Assembly (NCBI RefSeq): GCF_038404985.1 | Contig: NZ_JBBKBA010000001.1 | Coordinates: forward strand, 310,001-374,000 | Source of the DNA: Ferrovibrio sp. MS7 | GTDB taxonomy: Bacteria > Pseudomonadota > Alphaproteobacteria > Ferrovibrionales > Ferrovibrionaceae | Length of the DNA stretch: 64,000 bases | Direction of reading: 5' to 3' | In this document: piece after piece, positions 17,127 to 25,580 of the stretch | Numbering within the stretch: the first letter of the stretch is position 1 | How the letters are laid out: each line of letters opens with the position of its first letter | Program-made: the position numbers and the translations under genes | Notes under the pieces: generated by a model | The model's input: the letters and a program-made list of their open reading frames with translations, nothing else | The model's database searches: none | What the model was told of the DNA's origin: nothing

Positions 17127-18236
17127 TCACCGCTTGGCGGCTGCCCGCAAGGTGCGGGCGATGAAGTTGGCGTAGGAATCTTCCGCCACCTGGAACCACG
17201 GCGTGGTCAGGGCCTGGAACGCACTGTAGGAAGCCAGAAGCGTCTTGAACTCGGGATTCTTCTCCGCCAGTTCGGCATAGAGCGCCTGCGCTGTGCGGTA
17301 GGCGGCATCAATCAGGTCGTTGGGATAGGCGCGCAGCTTGGTGCCACCGGCCAGCAGCCGGCGCAACGCCGCCGGATTCTCGGCATCGTAGCGCGCCGTC
17401 ATCCAGGTATGCGCTTCCGCCGCCGCCGTCTCCACCACCGCCTGATAGAGCGGCGGCAGGGCAGCCCAGGCTTCCTGGTTGACGAACAGGTGGATCACCG
17501 TGCTGCTCTCGTTGAAGCCCGGATAATAATAGAACGGCGCCACTTTCTGGAAACCGAGTTTCTCGTCATCGTAAGGCCCGACCCATTCGGCGGCGTCGAT
17601 AGTGCCTTTCTCCAGGGCGGTATAGATATCGCCCGCGGCGATCTGCTGCGGCACCAGGCCCAGCCTGGCCATGATCTGGCCGGCAATGCCGCCGACGCGC
17701 ATTTTCAGGCCGTTGAGATCGGCGGCCGATCTCAGTTCCTTGCGGAACCAGCCGCCCATCTGTGCCCCGGTATTGCCCAGCGGAATGGCGTGGATCTTGT
17801 ATTGCTTATAGAAGGCATTGAGCAATTCGTTGCCGCCGCCATGGTAGAGCCAGGCATTATGCTGGCGCATGTTCATACCGAAGGGGATGGCGGTGCCGAA
17901 GGCAAAAGCCGGATTCTTGCCGATATAGTAGAAACTGCCGGTATGGCCGCATTCCACGGTGTTGGTCGAGACTGCGTCCATCACCTGCAAGGCCGGCACA
18001 ATCTCGCCGGCGGCGAAGGGACGGATCTCGAAACGGCCCTCGGTGAGCTGTGCCACCCGCTTGGTGAAATACTCGGTGGCGCCGAAAATCGTGTTCAACG
18101 ACTTCGGAAAACTGGAGGCAAGGCGCCAGCGCAGGCGCGGCATTTCCTGTGCCCACGTGACGCCGGGCAACAGCGCGGCACTGCCCGCCCCGGCACCCAG
18201 CAGCGCCAGGGCGGTGCGGCGGTTGGTATTGGTCAT
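17127..18236 (-). CDS. TRAP transporter substrate-binding protein, DctP type, Tat-exported
   Basis: Periplasmic receptor of a tripartite TRAP transporter, 369 residues from the ATG at 18236. The N-terminus NRRTALALLGAG followed by a hydrophobic stretch to TWAQ is a twin-arginine signal. The body reads RWRLASSFPKSLNTIFG and carries NGLKMRVGGIAGQIMARLG, the region of DctP proteins with the carboxylate-binding arginine. DctP proteins of this subgroup bind 2-oxo acids or other organic acids. No DctQ or DctM genes adjoin it, so it is an orphan receptor. It is divergent from the acyl-CoA ligase at 18421. Confidence 0.88.
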   Translation of the reverse strand: MTNTNRRTALALLGAGAGSAALLPGVTWAQEMPRLRWRLASSFPKSLNTIFGATEYFTKRVAQLTEGRFEIRPFAAGEIVPALQVMDAVSTNTVECGHTGSFYYIGKNPAFAFGTAIPFGMNMRQHNAWLYHGGGNELLNAFYKQYKIHAIPLGNTGAQMGGWFRKELRSAADLNGLKMRVGGIAGQIMARLGLVPQQIAAGDIYTALEKGTIDAAEWVGPYDDEKLGFQKVAPFYYYPGFNESSTVIHLFVNQEAWAALPPLYQAVVETAAAEAHTWMTARYDAENPAALRRLLAGGTKLRAYPNDLIDAAYRTAQALYAELAEKNPEFKTLLASYSAFQALTTPWFQVAEDSYANFIARTLRAAAKR

Positions 18237-18420
18237 GGTGATTTTTCCTCCCGGATTTTTGTGAGGCCACCAGAAACCGGTATATCGCGGAGGCTGTATT
18301 GGCCCGGATTGCTTGCAAGGCGGCAATTTTCGCCAATACCCCCACCGGCTGGCCTGCTATTTCCCGGTGCTGGGAGCCCCTCCGGGAAACGGGCCGGGCC
18401 ATATCGGGAAAGACGCCGGG

Positions 18421-20076
18421 ATGTCATCGATTTACGGCCTGATGCAGGACAGGCCCCTGCTGATCAGCCAGTTCCTCACCTACGCCGAAACCTATCATGG
18501 CGGCCGCGAGATCGTGTCGCGCGACGGCGAGGGCAATGAATTCCGCTACGATTACCGCCAAGCGGCCCGCCGCGCCCGCCAGCTCGCCAAGGCGCTGATC
18601 CGTTTAGGGATAAAGTCCGGCGACCGCGTTGCCACCCTGGCCGCCAGCCATCACCGTCATTTCGAGATGTTCTACGGCGTTTCCGGCTTCGGCGCCGTGC
18701 TGCACACGGTCAATCCCCGCCTGCATGACGATCAGATCGTCTATATCTGCGAGCATGCCGAGGACCGCATCCTGTTCCTCGACCCGGAATTCCTGCCGCT
18801 GGTGGCGCGCATCGCGCCACGACTGACATGTATCGAGCATTTCGTGTTGCTGGGCGGCAGCGATGAGATTCCCGCCGATTGCCCGCTGCCGCTGAATGAC
18901 TACGAGTCAATGCTGGCCTGCTTCGACGATGATTTCGCCTGGCCGGATTTCGACGAACGCACCGCCTCCTCGCTCTGCTACACGTCGGGCACCACCGGCA
19001 ATCCCAAGGGCGTGCTGTATTCGCACCGCTCGACATCGCTGCATGCCTTCGCCGTCTGCCAGAATGCGGCGATGGGCCTGAGCTGCCTGGACGCGCTGAT
19101 GCCGATCGCGCCGATGTATCACGCCAATGCCTGGAGCCTGCCCTATCTCGGCCCCATGCTGGGCGCCAAGCTGGTGCTGCCGGGAAGGCGGCTGGACGCG
19201 GAATCGCTGCATGGCCTGATCGAACGCGAACAGGTGAGCTTCTGCGCTGCGGTCCCCACCATCTTCATCAGCCTGCTTGATTACCTGGAGCGCAGCGGCA
19301 AACGCATCGACAGCCTGCGCAAGGCGACCATCGGCGGCACCGCCGTGCCACCCGACATGATCAAGCTGCTGCGCGACAAATATGGCTGCTTCGTCGCCCA
19401 GGTCTGGGGCATGACCGAACTCAGCCCGCTCGGCACCATGACGACGCTGACCCACGCAGTGGCCAGCCTGCCCGAGCCGGATCGGCTGCGTTTCCTGGCC
19501 CTGCAGGGCCGCGTGCAATTCGGCCTCGAGATCAAGCTGCTGGACGATGCCGGCCAGCGTGTGGCGCATGACGGCACTACGCCGGGCGCCATGTGGGTGC
19601 GCGGCCCCTGGGCGGCAGCAGGCTATTTCAAGAATGAAGGCGGGCCGGTGCTGGATGGCGATGGCTGGATGCCCACCGGCGATGTCGGCACCATCAACCC
19701 GGAAGGCTATCTGCGCATCACCGACCGCATGAAGGACATGATCAAGTCCGGCGGCGAATGGATCAGTTCGGTGGATCTCGAGAATGCCGCCTACGCCTTG
19801 CCGGAAGTGCGGCTGGCCGCCGCCGTGGCGGTGCATCATCCGCGCTGGGATGAGCGGCCGCTGCTGGTGCTGCAACTGCATCCCGGCGCAAGCCTGGACA
19901 AGGAAACCGTGCGGCACCAGTTAGCCGGGCGTTTCGCCAAATGGTGGCTGCCCGACGACGTGGTATTCATCGACGACATGCCGATGACCGCGACCGGGAA
20001 GATCCGCAAAGCCGATTTGCGCAGCCGTTTCGCCGACCATCTCAGCCAGGCCGGCCTGATCGAAACCGCCGGCTGA
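18421..20076 (+). CDS. Acyl-CoA synthetase (AMP-forming fatty acid/carboxylic acid CoA ligase)
   Basis: Activates a carboxylic acid to its CoA thioester with ATP. The ANL-superfamily signature YTSGTTGNPKGV is near residue 188. WGMTELSPLG (A5) and GDVGTINPEGYLRITDRMKD (A7-A8 region) are present, and the C-terminal catalytic lysine is in TGKIRKADLR. The start at 18421 gives 551 residues with the typical medium/long-chain ligase N-terminus (LISQFLTYAETYHG). The frame is open 36 codons further upstream but crosses the divergent promoter. It is followed by an acyl-CoA dehydrogenase 21 bp on, so the pair would activate and then desaturate one acid. Confidence 0.88.
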   Translation: MSSIYGLMQDRPLLISQFLTYAETYHGGREIVSRDGEGNEFRYDYRQAARRARQLAKALIRLGIKSGDRVATLAASHHRHFEMFYGVSGFGAVLHTVNPRLHDDQIVYICEHAEDRILFLDPEFLPLVARIAPRLTCIEHFVLLGGSDEIPADCPLPLNDYESMLACFDDDFAWPDFDERTASSLCYTSGTTGNPKGVLYSHRSTSLHAFAVCQNAAMGLSCLDALMPIAPMYHANAWSLPYLGPMLGAKLVLPGRRLDAESLHGLIEREQVSFCAAVPTIFISLLDYLERSGKRIDSLRKATIGGTAVPPDMIKLLRDKYGCFVAQVWGMTELSPLGTMTTLTHAVASLPEPDRLRFLALQGRVQFGLEIKLLDDAGQRVAHDGTTPGAMWVRGPWAAAGYFKNEGGPVLDGDGWMPTGDVGTINPEGYLRITDRMKDMIKSGGEWISSVDLENAAYALPEVRLAAAVAVHHPRWDERPLLVLQLHPGASLDKETVRHQLAGRFAKWWLPDDVVFIDDMPMTATGKIRKADLRSRFADHLSQAGLIETAG

Positions 20077-20097
20077 CTTGCATCAGGACAAAAACAG

Positions 20098-21750
20098 ATG
20101 ACCACCCCACAGATCAGCACCCATGAAGTCCTGAACCAGTCCGGCGCCTTCACCGGCGTGAACAGTTTCACCAAGGACCGCATCCTGAGCGCCGCCGTGA
20201 CGCGCGAGGGCGGTGGCTGGGTGGCCGAGCGCGCGACACGGCTGGGCGCTGCCGTGGCCGATCCAGCCTGGCAGGAGCATGCCCATCTCGCCAACACCCA
20301 TACGCCCGAACTGCACAGCCATGACCGCTTCGGCCATCGCGTCGACCGCGTGGATTTCCACCCCAGCTATCATGCCCTGATGGGCCTGGCTTTCGGCTCC
20401 GGCGTGCATTCGTTGGCCTGGACAGCCCAGCGCAAGGGCGCGCATGTGGCCCGCGCCGCCCTGAGCTATCTCTGGAACCAGCTCGAAAACGGCATCGGCT
20501 GCCCCACCGGCATGGCTTATTCCTCGATCCCGAGTCTGGGCCGCGTGGCGCCGATCCGCGAGCATTTTCTGCCCAAGGTGCTGGCCGAGGATTATGACCC
20601 GCGCATTCTGCCAGTGGCAGAGAAACGCGCCGCCACCATCGGCATGGCACTGACCGAGAAGCAGGGCGGTTCGGACCTGCGTGCCAACATGACCCGTGCG
20701 GTGCCGGTGAATGGCGGCGGCGAGGGTGGCGAATACCGCCTCACCGGCCACAAATGGTTCTGCTCGGCGCCGATGAGCGATGCCTTCCTCACCCTGGCGC
20801 AGGCGCCCGGCGGATTGGGCTGTTTCTTCGTACCGCGCTCGCTGCCCGATGGTAGCCGCAACCGCTTCTTCATCCAACGCCTGAAGGAGAAATGCGGCAA
20901 CCGCTCGAATGCCTCCAGCGAGATCGAATATGCCGATACCTATGCCATCCTGATCGGCGAGGAAGGTCGCGGTATCCGCACCTCGCTGGAAATGGCGCAT
21001 CTCACGCGGCTGGATTTCGCCATCGGCTCGGCTGGCCTGATGCGCCAGGCGCTGAACCTCACCTTGCACCATACATTCAACCGCCGCGCCTTCCAGCGCA
21101 CCCTGGCCGACCAGCCGCTGATGCAGGCGGTGCTGGCCGATCTCTGCCTGGAATCCGAGGCCGCCACCTTGCTCGCCTTCCGCGTCGCACGGGCCGTGGA
21201 TGAATCGCCGGACTCCGAGAATGCCCGCCTGCTGGAACGCATCCTGACCCCGGTGGCGAAATTCTGGAATGCCAAGCGCGCGCCGCCTTTTGTCGCCGAA
21301 TGCGTCGAATGCCATGGCGGCAATGGTTTCATCGAGGAGCAGCCGATGCCCCGGCTTTACCGCGAGGCGCCACTGAACGGCATCTGGGAAGGCGCTGGCA
21401 ACCTGATCTGTCTGGACGTGCTGCGGGCGCTGGAACGCGAGCCGGATTGCGCCGAGGCATTGATGGCCGAATTCCTCCTGGTGAAAGGCGCCGACGCCAC
21501 GCTCGATGCCCATATCGCGGCGCTGGATGCATCGCTGCATGACCGCCAGGATTGGGAACGCCGGGCCCGGCATATCACCATCGCCATTGCTACCGCCATG
21601 GAAGCCGCGCTGATGGTGCAATTCTCGCATCCGGCGGCAGCACAGGCGTTTATCGACTCACGCTGCAGCGGCCTTGCCAACCGCGCCTATGGCAGTCTGG
21701 CCGCACAGGCGCGGCTGCGCGACATCGTCGAGCGTTCGCGCCTGGATTGA
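20098..21750 (+). CDS. Acyl-CoA dehydrogenase, AidB-like
   Basis: FAD-dependent acyl-CoA dehydrogenase superfamily member of 550 residues, close to the length of AidB (about 540) rather than the 380 residues of ordinary acyl-CoA dehydrogenases. The N-terminal STHEVLNQSGAF resembles the THEVxNQ start of AidB. MALTEKQGGSDLRANMTRAV gives the flavin/substrate loop, and ECHGGNGFIEEQPMPRLYRE is the C-terminal family block. AidB in E. coli is linked to alkylation stress and leucine metabolism. Here cotranscription with an acyl-CoA ligase argues for a catabolic role. Confidence 0.88.
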   Translation: MTTPQISTHEVLNQSGAFTGVNSFTKDRILSAAVTREGGGWVAERATRLGAAVADPAWQEHAHLANTHTPELHSHDRFGHRVDRVDFHPSYHALMGLAFGSGVHSLAWTAQRKGAHVARAALSYLWNQLENGIGCPTGMAYSSIPSLGRVAPIREHFLPKVLAEDYDPRILPVAEKRAATIGMALTEKQGGSDLRANMTRAVPVNGGGEGGEYRLTGHKWFCSAPMSDAFLTLAQAPGGLGCFFVPRSLPDGSRNRFFIQRLKEKCGNRSNASSEIEYADTYAILIGEEGRGIRTSLEMAHLTRLDFAIGSAGLMRQALNLTLHHTFNRRAFQRTLADQPLMQAVLADLCLESEAATLLAFRVARAVDESPDSENARLLERILTPVAKFWNAKRAPPFVAECVECHGGNGFIEEQPMPRLYREAPLNGIWEGAGNLICLDVLRALEREPDCAEALMAEFLLVKGADATLDAHIAALDASLHDRQDWERRARHITIAIATAMEAALMVQFSHPAAAQAFIDSRCSGLANRAYGSLAAQARLRDIVERSRLD

Positions 21751-21763
21751 CGGGGGAGAAAAC

Positions 21764-22624
21764 ATGCCGCGTCTCGATCAGGACAACCGCACGCGCTACT
21801 GGCGGCATCGCGGCATCGCCGGCCTCAGCCTGATGCAGGCGGATTTCACCACCCATGAATATGCCCCGCATAGCCATGATGCCCTGGTGGTGGCGATCAC
21901 CGAGCTGGGCGGATCGGAATTCAAGAGCGGCGGCGTCAGCCAGGAGGCGCTGCCCGGCGAGGTATTGGTGTTCAATCCGCAGGAGCCGCATTCCGGCCAT
22001 ATGGGGCGGAGCAAGCGCTGGCGCTACCGCAGCTTCTACCTCACCGAACCGGCGCTGGCCGCCATTGGCCGCCTTACGGGCTGCGGTGCCCTGCCCTATT
22101 TCCGCAGCAACCGCCTGGCCGATCCATCGCTGGTGCGGCTGCTGGCGGCGCTGCATGAGCAGATGGATATTGGCGGCGATGCCGAGCGCGAGGAGGAATT
22201 GCTGGTGAGCAGCTTCGGCCAGCTTTACCAGGCGCATGGCGAGGGTGACCGCAAGCCGGACCTGATGTTCCGCGATGAAGGGCTGTTGCGCCGGGCGATG
22301 CGGATCATGGACGAACGCCACAGCGACACGGTGCGGCTTGAACATGTGGGCGATGAACTGGGCCTGACGCCGTTCCAACTCATTCACCTGTTCAAGCGTG
22401 GCATTGGCCTGACGCCGCATACCTATCTCACCAAGATACGGTTGCATGCGGCAATCAAGGCAATGAAAGACGGCCTGCCGATTGCCGATGCGGCAACCCA
22501 GGCCGGCTTCTACGACCAAAGCGCCCTGACACATCATTTCAAGCGCGCCTATGGCCTCACCCCCAGGCAATACGTTCTGGCGGCACGACGCATCCTGCCA
22601 CGCCGGAGCAATTTCTATCAATAA
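21764..22624 (+). CDS. AraC-family transcriptional regulator
   Basis: A 286-residue regulator from the ATG at 21764, 13 bp after the dehydrogenase stop and preceded by GGGGGAGA. The N-terminal half is an AraC cupin-like ligand-binding domain (THEYAPHSHDALVVAITELG and PGEVLVFNPQEPHSGH). The C-terminal ~100 residues hold two helix-turn-helix units (VRLEHVGDELGLTPFQLIHL, then IADAATQAGFYDQSALTHHF) and end with KRAYGLTPRQYV. It probably controls the ligase-dehydrogenase operon in which it lies, or the divergent TRAP receptor gene. The inducer is unknown. Confidence 0.88.
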   Translation: MPRLDQDNRTRYWRHRGIAGLSLMQADFTTHEYAPHSHDALVVAITELGGSEFKSGGVSQEALPGEVLVFNPQEPHSGHMGRSKRWRYRSFYLTEPALAAIGRLTGCGALPYFRSNRLADPSLVRLLAALHEQMDIGGDAEREEELLVSSFGQLYQAHGEGDRKPDLMFRDEGLLRRAMRIMDERHSDTVRLEHVGDELGLTPFQLIHLFKRGIGLTPHTYLTKIRLHAAIKAMKDGLPIADAATQAGFYDQSALTHHFKRAYGLTPRQYVLAARRILPRRSNFYQ

Positions 22625-22660
22625 CCTGGCCCCGCAATACGGGTCATTAGGAAGCAACCG

Positions 22661-23560
22661 ATGTCACCAGTTACAAGCCAGCCCGATGATGATGCGCGTA
22701 TTGTCGCGGTCGAGGTCGGCTTCAACATCAAGCGGCCAAACCTGCGGCCAACAGTATTCGCCAGCGAATACATGGCCGCCACTGCCGACACCGCGCCCAG
22801 CGGCTTCACGCTGCTTGATTGCAGCGACGTGCTGCTCTGCGACTATCCTGCCACCACGCCGACCCTGCTGGCACGCTATCTCCGTCTGCGCCCGGGCGGT
22901 AGCGTGACAGAATCCAGCCGGTCCAGCGGCGACATTTTCTATGTATTGCGTGGTCAAGGGGAAAGCAGCCTGGGCGAGAGCAGCCAAGGTACTGATCGTA
23001 TTGCCTGGAATGCCGGAGACATCTTCTGCCTGCCGGGCGGCACCGCTACCCACCAGGCGATGCCGGGCAGCGATTGCCTGCTCTACACCGTCGGCAATCA
23101 ACCGATGCTGGCTTTTCTTGGCGCCGATGCGGCAACCGGTGCGATGCCGGTGGTGCGCTACCGTGCCGCGATGCTGAATGCCGAGATCGAACGTCTGCGC
23201 CGTCGCCAGTTGGAGGCCGATACCGCCGGGCGGGCGGTATTCCTCACCAGCCTGGCGATGCAGAATCACCAGACCTGCCTGCCGGGCCTAACCCTGACCC
23301 TCAACCTGGTGCTGCCCGGCGAACGCCAACGGCCGCATCGCCACAATGCCGCCGCTCTGGTGCTGGGCATGCAAGGCGGCGACGTACATTCCACCATCGA
23401 CGGCCAGCGTTTCCCCTGGCACGAGGGCCAGGTGCTGCTGACGCCGCCCGGCGCGGTGCATGATCATGATAATCCCGGCAGCCAGCCGGGCCTGGCCCTG
23501 ATCGTGCAGGATGGCGGCTTGCATTATTACATGCGAACCATGGGTTTCGCTTTCGCCTGA
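22661..23560 (+). CDS. Bicupin protein
   Basis: A 299-residue protein with two cupin barrels. The first covers about 60-140 (RLRPGGSVTESSRSSGDIFY, later AGDIFCLPGG). The second covers about 205-290 (LPGERQRPHRHNAAALVLGM, then WHEGQVLLTPPGAVHDHDN). His residues in PHRHNA and VHDHDN could bind a metal in the second barrel; the first barrel lacks a clear His pair. The layout resembles gentisate 1,2-dioxygenase-like bicupins, but the sequence cues are too weak to call an oxygenase. It follows the AraC gene by 36 bp and is the last gene on this strand before a terminator. Confidence 0.75.
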   Translation: MSPVTSQPDDDARIVAVEVGFNIKRPNLRPTVFASEYMAATADTAPSGFTLLDCSDVLLCDYPATTPTLLARYLRLRPGGSVTESSRSSGDIFYVLRGQGESSLGESSQGTDRIAWNAGDIFCLPGGTATHQAMPGSDCLLYTVGNQPMLAFLGADAATGAMPVVRYRAAMLNAEIERLRRRQLEADTAGRAVFLTSLAMQNHQTCLPGLTLTLNLVLPGERQRPHRHNAAALVLGMQGGDVHSTIDGQRFPWHEGQVLLTPPGAVHDHDNPGSQPGLALIVQDGGLHYYMRTMGFAFA

Positions 23561-23590
23561 AGCAGTAAACTCAGGCGAGGCTGCCGCGAT

Positions 23591-23625
23591 AAAAAAAGAA
23601 GCGCGGCCCGCATGAGCCGCGCTTC
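23591..23625 (-). terminator. Rho-independent terminator after the amino-acid-binding protein gene
   Basis: GAAGCGCGGC (23598-23607) pairs perfectly with GCCGCGCTTC (23616-23625) around an eight-base loop. On the minus strand the stem is followed by seven T residues (23597-23591). It lies 20 bp past the stop of the minus-strand gene at 23646 and also lies just past the convergent bicupin gene. Confidence 0.88.
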
Positions 23626-23645
23626 CCATAAAACCGTCTTGATAA

Positions 23646-24674
23646 TCAGCGGATCGGATAGGCGTATTGCAGGCCGCCCTGATTCCACAACGCGTTATAG
23701 CCACGGTCGAGCTTCAGCGGCGAGGACTTGCCGACATTGCGCTCGAACATCTCGCCGTAATTGCCGAGCTGCTTGATCACGTTGTAGGCCCAGCTTTCCG
23801 GGATGCCGACCGCCTCGCCCATGCCCGGCGTCTTGCCGGTAAGGCGCTGAATGGTTGGATCGGTGCTATCCTTGAAGCTGTCGATATTCTTGCTGGTGAC
23901 GCCACTTTCCTCGGCCTGGATCAGCGCATGGATCACCCAGCGCACGGTCTGGGCCCACTGGTTGTCGCCGATCCGCACGGTGAAGGCCAGCGGCTCCTTG
24001 GAGATCAGTTCCGGCAGGATGATGTATTCGTCGTCACCCTTGGCGAAGCGGGCACGGGTGGAGCCGAGCTTCGCCGCCACCGTGGTATAGGCATCGCAAC
24101 GGCCGGCGAAGAAGGCATTCTCCACTTCGTCCAGCTTCTCGATCACCACCGGCTTGAAGGTCATCTTGTTGGCGCGGAAATAATCGGTGACATTCAGTTC
24201 CAGCGTGGTGCCCGGCTGCACGCAGATGGTGGCGCCGTTCAGTTCCTTGGCGCTCTTCACGCCCAGCTTCTTCGGCACCATGAAGCCCTGGCCGTCATAG
24301 AAGGTGATGGCGGAGAAGAAGATGCCGAGCGTGGCATCGCGGCTCATGGTCCAGGTGACATTCGGCGCCAGCACATCGACTTCGCCGGACTGCAACGCCG
24401 GGAAGCGCTGCGCCGCAGTGAGCGACACGAAGCGCACCTTGTCGGCATCGCCAAACACCGCCGCCGCCAGGCTGCGGCAGAAATCCACATCAAGGCCGGC
24501 CCACTTGCCCTGGCTGTCCAGCATCACGAAGCCCGGCGTGCCTGGGCTGGCGCCGCATTGTACGTAGCCACGCTGCTTGATCGCATCCAGGGTGGCGCCG
24601 GCTTTGGCCGGCTGAGCGGCGAAAGTGGCGGCGAACAGGCCGGCAGCCAGCGTGAGAAGGCGGAAAGGTGTCAC
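23646..24674 (-). CDS. General amino-acid ABC transporter periplasmic binding protein, AapJ/BztA-like
   Basis: Polar amino-acid binding protein, 342 residues, close to AapJ of rhizobia and BztA of Rhodobacter. A GTG start at 24674 has AGGAG nine bases upstream. A signal peptide ends at AQPAKA (about residue 25). The mature start TLDAIKQRGYVQCGASPGTP and the block ERNVGKSSPLKLDRGYNALW at the C-terminus are typical of the family. In the usual aapJQMP operon two permeases and an ATPase follow; here the gene stands alone between a terminator and a divergent GntR regulator. It may work with an Aap system elsewhere. Confidence 0.9.
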   Translation of the reverse strand: MTPFRLLTLAAGLFAATFAAQPAKAGATLDAIKQRGYVQCGASPGTPGFVMLDSQGKWAGLDVDFCRSLAAAVFGDADKVRFVSLTAAQRFPALQSGEVDVLAPNVTWTMSRDATLGIFFSAITFYDGQGFMVPKKLGVKSAKELNGATICVQPGTTLELNVTDYFRANKMTFKPVVIEKLDEVENAFFAGRCDAYTTVAAKLGSTRARFAKGDDEYIILPELISKEPLAFTVRIGDNQWAQTVRWVIHALIQAEESGVTSKNIDSFKDSTDPTIQRLTGKTPGMGEAVGIPESWAYNVIKQLGNYGEMFERNVGKSSPLKLDRGYNALWNQGGLQYAYPIR

Positions 24675-24745
24675 CGTTAGTCACTCCTGTTGATTGATTA
24701 TGCCAATATGATGATACTTATAATTTCTGCCGTCTAGTATAATTT

Positions 24746-24786
24746 TCGACATTATTGGCTTTTGCTGAATTTCCATTCGAATGTCG
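24746..24786. promoter_or_regulatory. Pair of inverted TCGACATT/AATGTCG half-sites in a divergent promoter
   Basis: TCGACATT at 24746-24753 and AATGTCG at 24780-24786 face each other with 26 bp between. The same half-site, as AAATGTCGA and TCGACATTT, forms an inverted repeat at 33349-33380 in front of the polyamine-type ABC operon. The shared motif suggests that one regulator, plausibly the GntR protein encoded here, controls both the lone amino-acid-binding protein and that operon. Confidence 0.45.
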
Positions 24787-24821
24787 TTGACACGCCTGAT
24801 AATTGAGCCGATACAGAATCC

Positions 24822-24835
24822 ATATCGCGCGATAT
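24822..24835. promoter_or_regulatory. Perfect palindrome just upstream of the GntR gene
   Basis: ATATCGCGCGATAT is a perfect 14-bp palindrome lying 19 bp before the GTG start of the GntR gene at 24854. It would be an autoregulatory site if the start is at 24854 rather than at the upstream ATG (24803). CG-rich cores also give palindromes by chance, so confidence is limited. Confidence 0.35.
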
Positions 24836-24853
24836 CTGCCATCGGAGCCTCTT

Positions 24854-25579
24854 GTGCAAGTTTTACGAATGATTGACCCGGGTCGTGAGGCTGCCGAGCT
24901 GGAGCCCAAGACTCTGGTCGAGGCGATCTACAAGCAGATTCGCCAGGATGTGCTCAGCGGCAAGCTAAAGCCCGGCAGCAAGCTGCGCTTCACCGACCTG
25001 AAAGCCAATTACGACGCTGGCACCAGCACGCTCCGCGAGGCGCTCTCACGCCTCACCGCCGACCGGCTGGTGACCGCCGAAGGCCAGCGCGGCTTCCGCG
25101 TTGCGCCGATCTCGCTCACCGAATTGTGGGACATCACCAAGCTGCGCTCGGAAATCGAATCCGCAGCCCTGGCCGATGCCATCGATGCCGGCAACGATGC
25201 CTGGGAGGCCAATATCCTGGCCTGCCTGCACCGCTTGTCGAAATACGAGGAACGCGACGCCACCACGCCGGCCCTGCTGGGCGAGGAAGGCGCGCTGCTG
25301 CATAAGCTGTTCCACATGTCGCTGCTCAGCGCCTGCCCTTCGGTGTGGCGCCTGCGCGTGGTCGACCTGCTTTACGATCAGTCGGAGCGTTATCGCCGGC
25401 TGCAGACCTCCTACCTGCCCGATTACCGCAATTCACCGCAGGAACACCGCGAACTGATGGAGGCCACCATCGGCCGCCATAAGCAGCGTGCCGTGGCCCT
25501 GCTCACCCTGCATCTGGAGAAAACAGCGCAGAGCCTCTCCACGGTGGAGGAATTGTGGGGCAGCGAAGCGCGGCGCTAG
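24854..25579 (+). CDS. GntR-family (FadR/FCD-type) transcriptional regulator
   Basis: A GntR regulator of about 241 residues. The winged helix covers LVEAIYKQIRQDVLSGKLKP to LREALSRLTADRLV, and the FCD domain follows (WDITKLRSEIESAALADAID, later PQEHRELMEATIGRHKQRAV). I prefer the GTG at 24854, which has GGAG six bases upstream. An ATG at 24803 would put a palindrome inside the gene, and an ATG at 24869 lacks a ribosome site. It is divergent from the amino-acid-binding protein, and its 3' end nearly meets the convergent hydroxyacid dehydrogenase gene. It is the most likely regulator of the two ABC loci that share the AATGTCGA motif. Confidence 0.86.
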   Translation: MQVLRMIDPGREAAELEPKTLVEAIYKQIRQDVLSGKLKPGSKLRFTDLKANYDAGTSTLREALSRLTADRLVTAEGQRGFRVAPISLTELWDITKLRSEIESAALADAIDAGNDAWEANILACLHRLSKYEERDATTPALLGEEGALLHKLFHMSLLSACPSVWRLRVVDLLYDQSERYRRLQTSYLPDYRNSPQEHRELMEATIGRHKQRAVALLTLHLEKTAQSLSTVEELWGSEARR

Positions 25580-25580
25580 C

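Noticed and set aside
20083-21630. A 515-codon minus-strand frame opposite the acyl-CoA dehydrogenase
   Set aside because: Antisense to a motif-rich dehydrogenase; His/Gln/Gly-rich with no recognisable fold.
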